Shown: piece by piece, positions 61,338 through 64,000 of the stretch
Numbering within the stretch: position 1 is the first letter of the stretch
How the letters are laid out: the number at the start of each line of letters is the position of its first letter
Assembly: GCF_014650055.1 (NCBI RefSeq)
Contig: NZ_BMUF01000005.1
Span: 185,330 to 249,329, forward strand
Length of the DNA: 64,000 nt
Reading direction: 5' to 3'
Source: Streptomyces malachitofuscus
Lineage (GTDB): Bacteria > Actinomycetota > Actinomycetes > Streptomycetales > Streptomycetaceae
Translations under genes and position numbers: made by a program
The notes under the pieces: generated by a model
What the model was told of the DNA's origin: nothing
What the model saw: only the letters and a program-made list of their open reading frames with translations
Database searches by the model: none

Positions 61338-62822
61338 ATGACCTCTCCGCTCATCACCTCCGCGCCCGACGGGCGCTGGACTCCCCGGCTGTGGGGCACC
61401 CTGCTGGTGCTCTGCGCCGCGATGTTCCTGGACGCGCTGGACGTGTCCATGGTCGGTGTCGCCCTGCCGTCGATCGGTGCCGACCTCGGCCTGTCCACCT
61501 CGTCGCTGCAGTGGATCGTCAGCGGCTACATCCTGGGCTACGGCGGACTGCTGCTCCTCGGCGGGCGGGCGGCCGACCTGCTGGGCCGCCGTCAGGTCTT
61601 CCTGGTGGCCCTGGGCGTCTTCGCGGTCGCCTCGCTGCTCGGCGGGATGGTGGACTCGGGTCCGCTGCTGATCGCCAGCCGGTTCGTGAAGGGACTGAGC
61701 GCCGCCTTCACCGCCCCCGCCGGCCTGTCCATCATCACCACCACGTTCCCCGAGGGGCCGCTGCGCAACCGGGCCCTTTCGATCTACACCACCTGCGGCG
61801 CCACCGGCTATTCGATGGGCCTGGTCTTCTCCGGCCTGCTCACCGAGGCCAGTTGGCGGCTCACCATGCTGCTGCCCGCGCCCATCGCGCTGATCGCCCT
61901 GGTGGCCGGTCTGAAGCTGCTGCCGCGCAGTGCCCGCGAACGTGGCCACGGCGGTTACGACATCCCCGGCGCGGTGCTCGGCACGGCCTCGATGCTGCTG
62001 CTGGTGTTCACCGTGGTGCAGGCGCCCGAGGTGGGCTGGGCCACGGCCCGTACGACTCTGTCCTTCGTGGCCGTCGCCGTCCTGCTCGCCCTCTTCGTGA
62101 CCGTCGAACGCCGCAGCCCGAGCCCGCTGATCCGGCTGGGCGTCCTGCGTTCCGGACCTCAAGTGCGCGCACAGATAGGCGCGTTCACCTTCGTGGGCAG
62201 CTACATCGGCTTCCAGTTCCTGGTCACCCTGTACATGCAGCAGCTGCTCGGCTGGTCGGCGCTGCACACCGCGCTGGCCTTCCTGCCGGCGGGCGCGCTG
62301 GTGGCGCTGTCGGCGACCAAGGTCGGCGCCGTCATCGACCGGTTCGGCACCGCACGCCTGATCGTGGTGGGCTTCGCCCTGATGGTCGCCGGATACGTGC
62401 TGTTCCTGCGCATCGATCTCGATCCGGTCTACGCGGCGGTCATCCTGCCGACCATGCTGCTCGTCGGCTCCGGCTTCGCCCTGACCTTCCCCTCGCTCAA
62501 CGTCCAGGCCACCAACGGCGTCGACGAGCACGAGCAGGGCATGGTCTCCGGTCTGCTCAACACCTCGGTCCAGGTGGGCGGGGCCGTCTTCCTGGCGGTG
62601 GTGACGGCCGTGGTGACCGCGAACTCCTCGGAGAACGCCACCCGCCAGGAGGTTCTCGACAGCTACCGGCCCGGCCTGGTGGTCGTGGCGCTGATCGCCC
62701 TCACGGGCCTGCTCGTCACGCTCTCGGGACTGCGCGGCATCCGCCGCCGGGGCGGGTCCGTGGTCGTGGCCAAGTCCACCGTGCGGGAGACGGAGGCGGA
62801 GCGCGTGGGCGCCCGCGACTAG
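61338..62822 (+). CDS. DHA2-type (14-TM) MFS drug exporter
   Basis: 494 aa, 14 helices, EmrB/QacA family. Conserved motif C/D1 LDALDVSMVGVALPSIGADLGLS, motif A GGRAADLLGRRQVF, and motif in helix 5 RAALSIYTTCGATGYSMGLVFSG. No D-rich antiport motif beyond the family. ATG 61338; the frame opens earlier but only with overlapping operator bases. Controlled by the divergent MarR protein. Probable export of a drug or own antibiotic; not identified. Confidence 0.9.
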   Translation: MTSPLITSAPDGRWTPRLWGTLLVLCAAMFLDALDVSMVGVALPSIGADLGLSTSSLQWIVSGYILGYGGLLLLGGRAADLLGRRQVFLVALGVFAVASLLGGMVDSGPLLIASRFVKGLSAAFTAPAGLSIITTTFPEGPLRNRALSIYTTCGATGYSMGLVFSGLLTEASWRLTMLLPAPIALIALVAGLKLLPRSARERGHGGYDIPGAVLGTASMLLLVFTVVQAPEVGWATARTTLSFVAVAVLLALFVTVERRSPSPLIRLGVLRSGPQVRAQIGAFTFVGSYIGFQFLVTLYMQQLLGWSALHTALAFLPAGALVALSATKVGAVIDRFGTARLIVVGFALMVAGYVLFLRIDLDPVYAAVILPTMLLVGSGFALTFPSLNVQATNGVDEHEQGMVSGLLNTSVQVGGAVFLAVVTAVVTANSSENATRQEVLDSYRPGLVVVALIALTGLLVTLSGLRGIRRRGGSVVVAKSTVRETEAERVGARD

Positions 62823-62837
62823 GGGGACCGTCTCCAC

Positions 62838-62874
62838 CGTGTGCCCGGCGGGTCGCTTGCCCGCCGGGCACACG
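62838..62874 (+). terminator. strong terminator after the exporter gene
   Basis: Perfect 15-bp stem (62838-62852 with 62860-62874) around a 7-base loop, 15 bases after the exporter stop. Confidence 0.88.
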
Positions 62875-62914
62875 CCTGTTTGACTCCGGGAGTGAGTGAC
62901 ATCGGGGGGCGAGC

Positions 62915-63199
62915 ATGACGGTTCACGGGGGACGCCGGACCCAGGCCGAACGGGACGCGATCACCGTCGAGATCGGGTACGCGCTGTTCAGCGCGGCGTT
63001 CGCCGCGGCGGTCGTCCTGGGCGCGGTGACGGGTCCCGCGCTGCTCTTCGACCTGCCGGAGGCCGTCGAGGCGTCGCTGTCCTACGCCGGCCCGGTACTC
63101 GCCACGGCCCTGTTCGCCGTCCGCACGGTCACCGTGCTGGTGCGGTTCCGGCGAGCGGCTCAGCCCAGCCAGCCCGGCCGGACCAGCCCCGACTCATAG
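62915..63199 (+). CDS. small two-helix membrane protein (DUF6332-like)
   Basis: 94 aa: RTQAERDAITVEIGYALFSAAFAAAVVLGAVTGPALLFDLP is the characteristic opening, then a second helix YAGPVLATALFAVRTVTVLV and a basic tail. Function unknown. ATG 62915, GGGGGGCG upstream. Its last 40 bases overlap the 3' end of the convergent response-regulator gene (63160-63199). Confidence 0.78.
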   Translation: MTVHGGRRTQAERDAITVEIGYALFSAAFAAAVVLGAVTGPALLFDLPEAVEASLSYAGPVLATALFAVRTVTVLVRFRRAAQPSQPGRTSPDS

Positions 63200-63825
63200 G
63201 CCAGAACAACCAGTTGGGCCCGGTCGCGGGCGCCGAGTTTCACCATGGTGCGGCTGACGTGGGTCTTCGCGGTGAGGGGACTGACGACCAGACGCCGGGC
63301 GATCTCCTCGTTGGACAGGCCGATGCCCACCAGCGCCATGACCTCCCGCTCCCGCTCAGTGAGCTCGGCCAGGGCGTCGGCGGCGGCCGGTTCCTTGGAA
63401 CGGGCCGCGAACTCCGCGATCAGCCGACGCGTCACCCCGGGCGACAACAACGCGTCACCGCCCACCACCGCCCGCACCGCGCGCAGCAGTTCCTCCGGCT
63501 CGGTGTCCTTGACCAGGAAGCCCGACGCCCCCGAGCGGATGGCCTCGAAGACGTACTCGTCCAGCTCGAAGGTGGTGAGCATGACCACCTTCACCTCCGC
63601 CAGCTCCGCGTCCTCCGTCACGCGACGGGTGGCGGCCAGACCGTCGAGCGCGGGCATCCGGATGTCCATCAGCACGACATCGGGCCGCAGTTCACGGATC
63701 AGCCGCACGGCCTCCTCGCCGTCCGACGCCTCCCCCGTCACCTCGATGTCCGGCTGCGCGTCCAGCAGCGCACGGAACCCTGCCCGGACCAGTGACTGGT
63801 CGTCGGCGAGCAGTACGCGGATCAC
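63160..63825 (-). CDS. NarL/LuxR-type response regulator
   Basis: 221 aa. Receiver: VLLADDQSLVRAGF, phospho-Asp in VVLMDIRMPALDG, switch Thr and Lys in LVKDTEPEELL. LuxR helix-turn-helix (LTEREREVMALVGIGLSNEEIARRLVVSPLTAKTHVSRTMVKLGARDRAQLVVLAYESGLV). GTG start overlaps the upstream kinase stop by four bases. Signal unknown. Confidence 0.93.
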   Translation of the reverse strand: MIRVLLADDQSLVRAGFRALLDAQPDIEVTGEASDGEEAVRLIRELRPDVVLMDIRMPALDGLAATRRVTEDAELAEVKVVMLTTFELDEYVFEAIRSGASGFLVKDTEPEELLRAVRAVVGGDALLSPGVTRRLIAEFAARSKEPAAADALAELTEREREVMALVGIGLSNEEIARRLVVSPLTAKTHVSRTMVKLGARDRAQLVVLAYESGLVRPGWLG

Positions 63826-64000
63826 CGGTCCTCCTCGACCTCGAGCGGCAGTACGGCGAGCACCCGGAATCCGCCGTCGGGGCGCGGACCCGCCTCGATG
63901 GTGCCATCCAGCGCGGCGGCCCGCTCCCGCATCCCGGCGAGTCCGTTCCCGCTGCCTCCCGCGTCGGCGCCGGTGGCGGGCCCGTCGTCGTCGATGAGCA
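63822..64000 (-). CDS. sensor histidine kinase, C-terminal fragment (cut by window edge)
   Basis: Only the last ~58 codons are inside the window. LLIDDDG, then GNGLAGMRERAAALDGTIEAGPRPDGGFRVLAVLPLEVEED: the G2 box and end of the HATPase of NarX/DesK-type kinases. The stop at 63822-63824 overlaps the response-regulator GTG, a usual kinase-regulator arrangement. The signal domain is off the window to the right. Confidence 0.85.
   Translation of the reverse strand, partial: LIDDDGPATGADAGGSGNGLAGMRERAAALDGTIEAGPRPDGGFRVLAVLPLEVEEDR

Noticed and set aside
61301..61338. An earlier start for the exporter at 61296
   Set aside because: It would put the operator palindrome inside the coding region and add residues not seen in the family; ATG 61338 fits the family's N terminus.

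Overview
The window is GC-rich actinomycete DNA, most likely a Streptomyces chromosome. The indications are third-position GC so extreme that long open frames appear on both strands, GTG starts and purine-rich ribosome sites, near absence of TTA leucine codons (one noticed, in a secreted hydrolase), and families typical of the genus: TerD, Rv1733c-type membrane proteins, class F sortase, mycothiol-linked MDMPI-fold enzymes, a CebR operator and CsoR-type copper boxes. I see no rRNA, tRNA, CRISPR array, insertion sequence, prophage or biosynthetic megasynthase cluster. About 58 protein genes are supported; the last one is cut by the right edge.

Layout. 1-4.1 kb: envelope genes (MGDG-synthase-type glycosyltransferase whose 3' end is tandemly duplicated at the left edge, an SDR, a DMT-type permease, a polysaccharide deacetylase). 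4.1-7.8 kb: a HEAT-repeat protein, a MerR-HEAT fusion regulator and a VanW/YoaR-like wall protein. 7.9-12.3 kb: a probable 3-hydroxybutyrate utilisation set (MHS-family permease, GAF-PucR regulator, 3-hydroxybutyrate dehydrogenase). 12.3-18.9 kb: NUDIX hydrolase, apolipoprotein N-acyltransferase, O-antigen-ligase-like membrane protein, PH-like membrane protein, glutamate-racemase family protein, HpnB-like glycosyltransferase. 18.9-27.4 kb: a two-domain TerD protein, a Pro-rich small protein, MOSC protein, Rv1733c-type protein, an unusual beta-helix/CbxX AAA+ fusion and a large membrane alpha/beta hydrolase.

27.6-40.2 kb: DeoR regulator, SRPBCC protein, Cds1-like PLP enzyme, RsbW-like ATPase, a three-gene SHOCT/ABC/FtsX export operon, a PPOX - dehydrogenase - ROK regulator group, AlkB-like oxygenase and RlmG-like methyltransferase. 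40.2-42.9 kb: an amino-sugar module (class II aldolase, SIS protein, divergent DeoR regulator). 43-48.9 kb: GH15 trehalase/glucoamylase, then a copper locus (His-tailed secreted protein and CopA, divergent across three CsoR-like boxes) and a PAP2 phosphatase. 49-53.2 kb: a CitB-type response regulator divergent from a tctCBA tripartite tricarboxylate transporter.

53.3-57.7 kb: plant polysaccharide and cell surface genes: SGNH hydrolase-CBM2 under a perfect CebR box and with a TTA codon, a GH5 mannanase-FnIII-CBM2, a class F sortase and a surface protein with an atypical sorting signal. 57.8-64 kb: an MFS permease, SDR, MDMPI-fold protein, a MarR regulator divergent from a 14-TM drug exporter over a palindrome-rich operator, a small DUF6332-type membrane protein and a NarL-type two-component pair running off the edge.

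The strongest unusual signals are the beta-helix/AAA+ fusion, the sortase F/LAQPG pair, the CebR box plus TTA codon on the SGNH-CBM2 gene, the repeated -10-like hexamers exactly six bases before start codons (a leaderless transcript signature), and the tandem duplication at the left edge.
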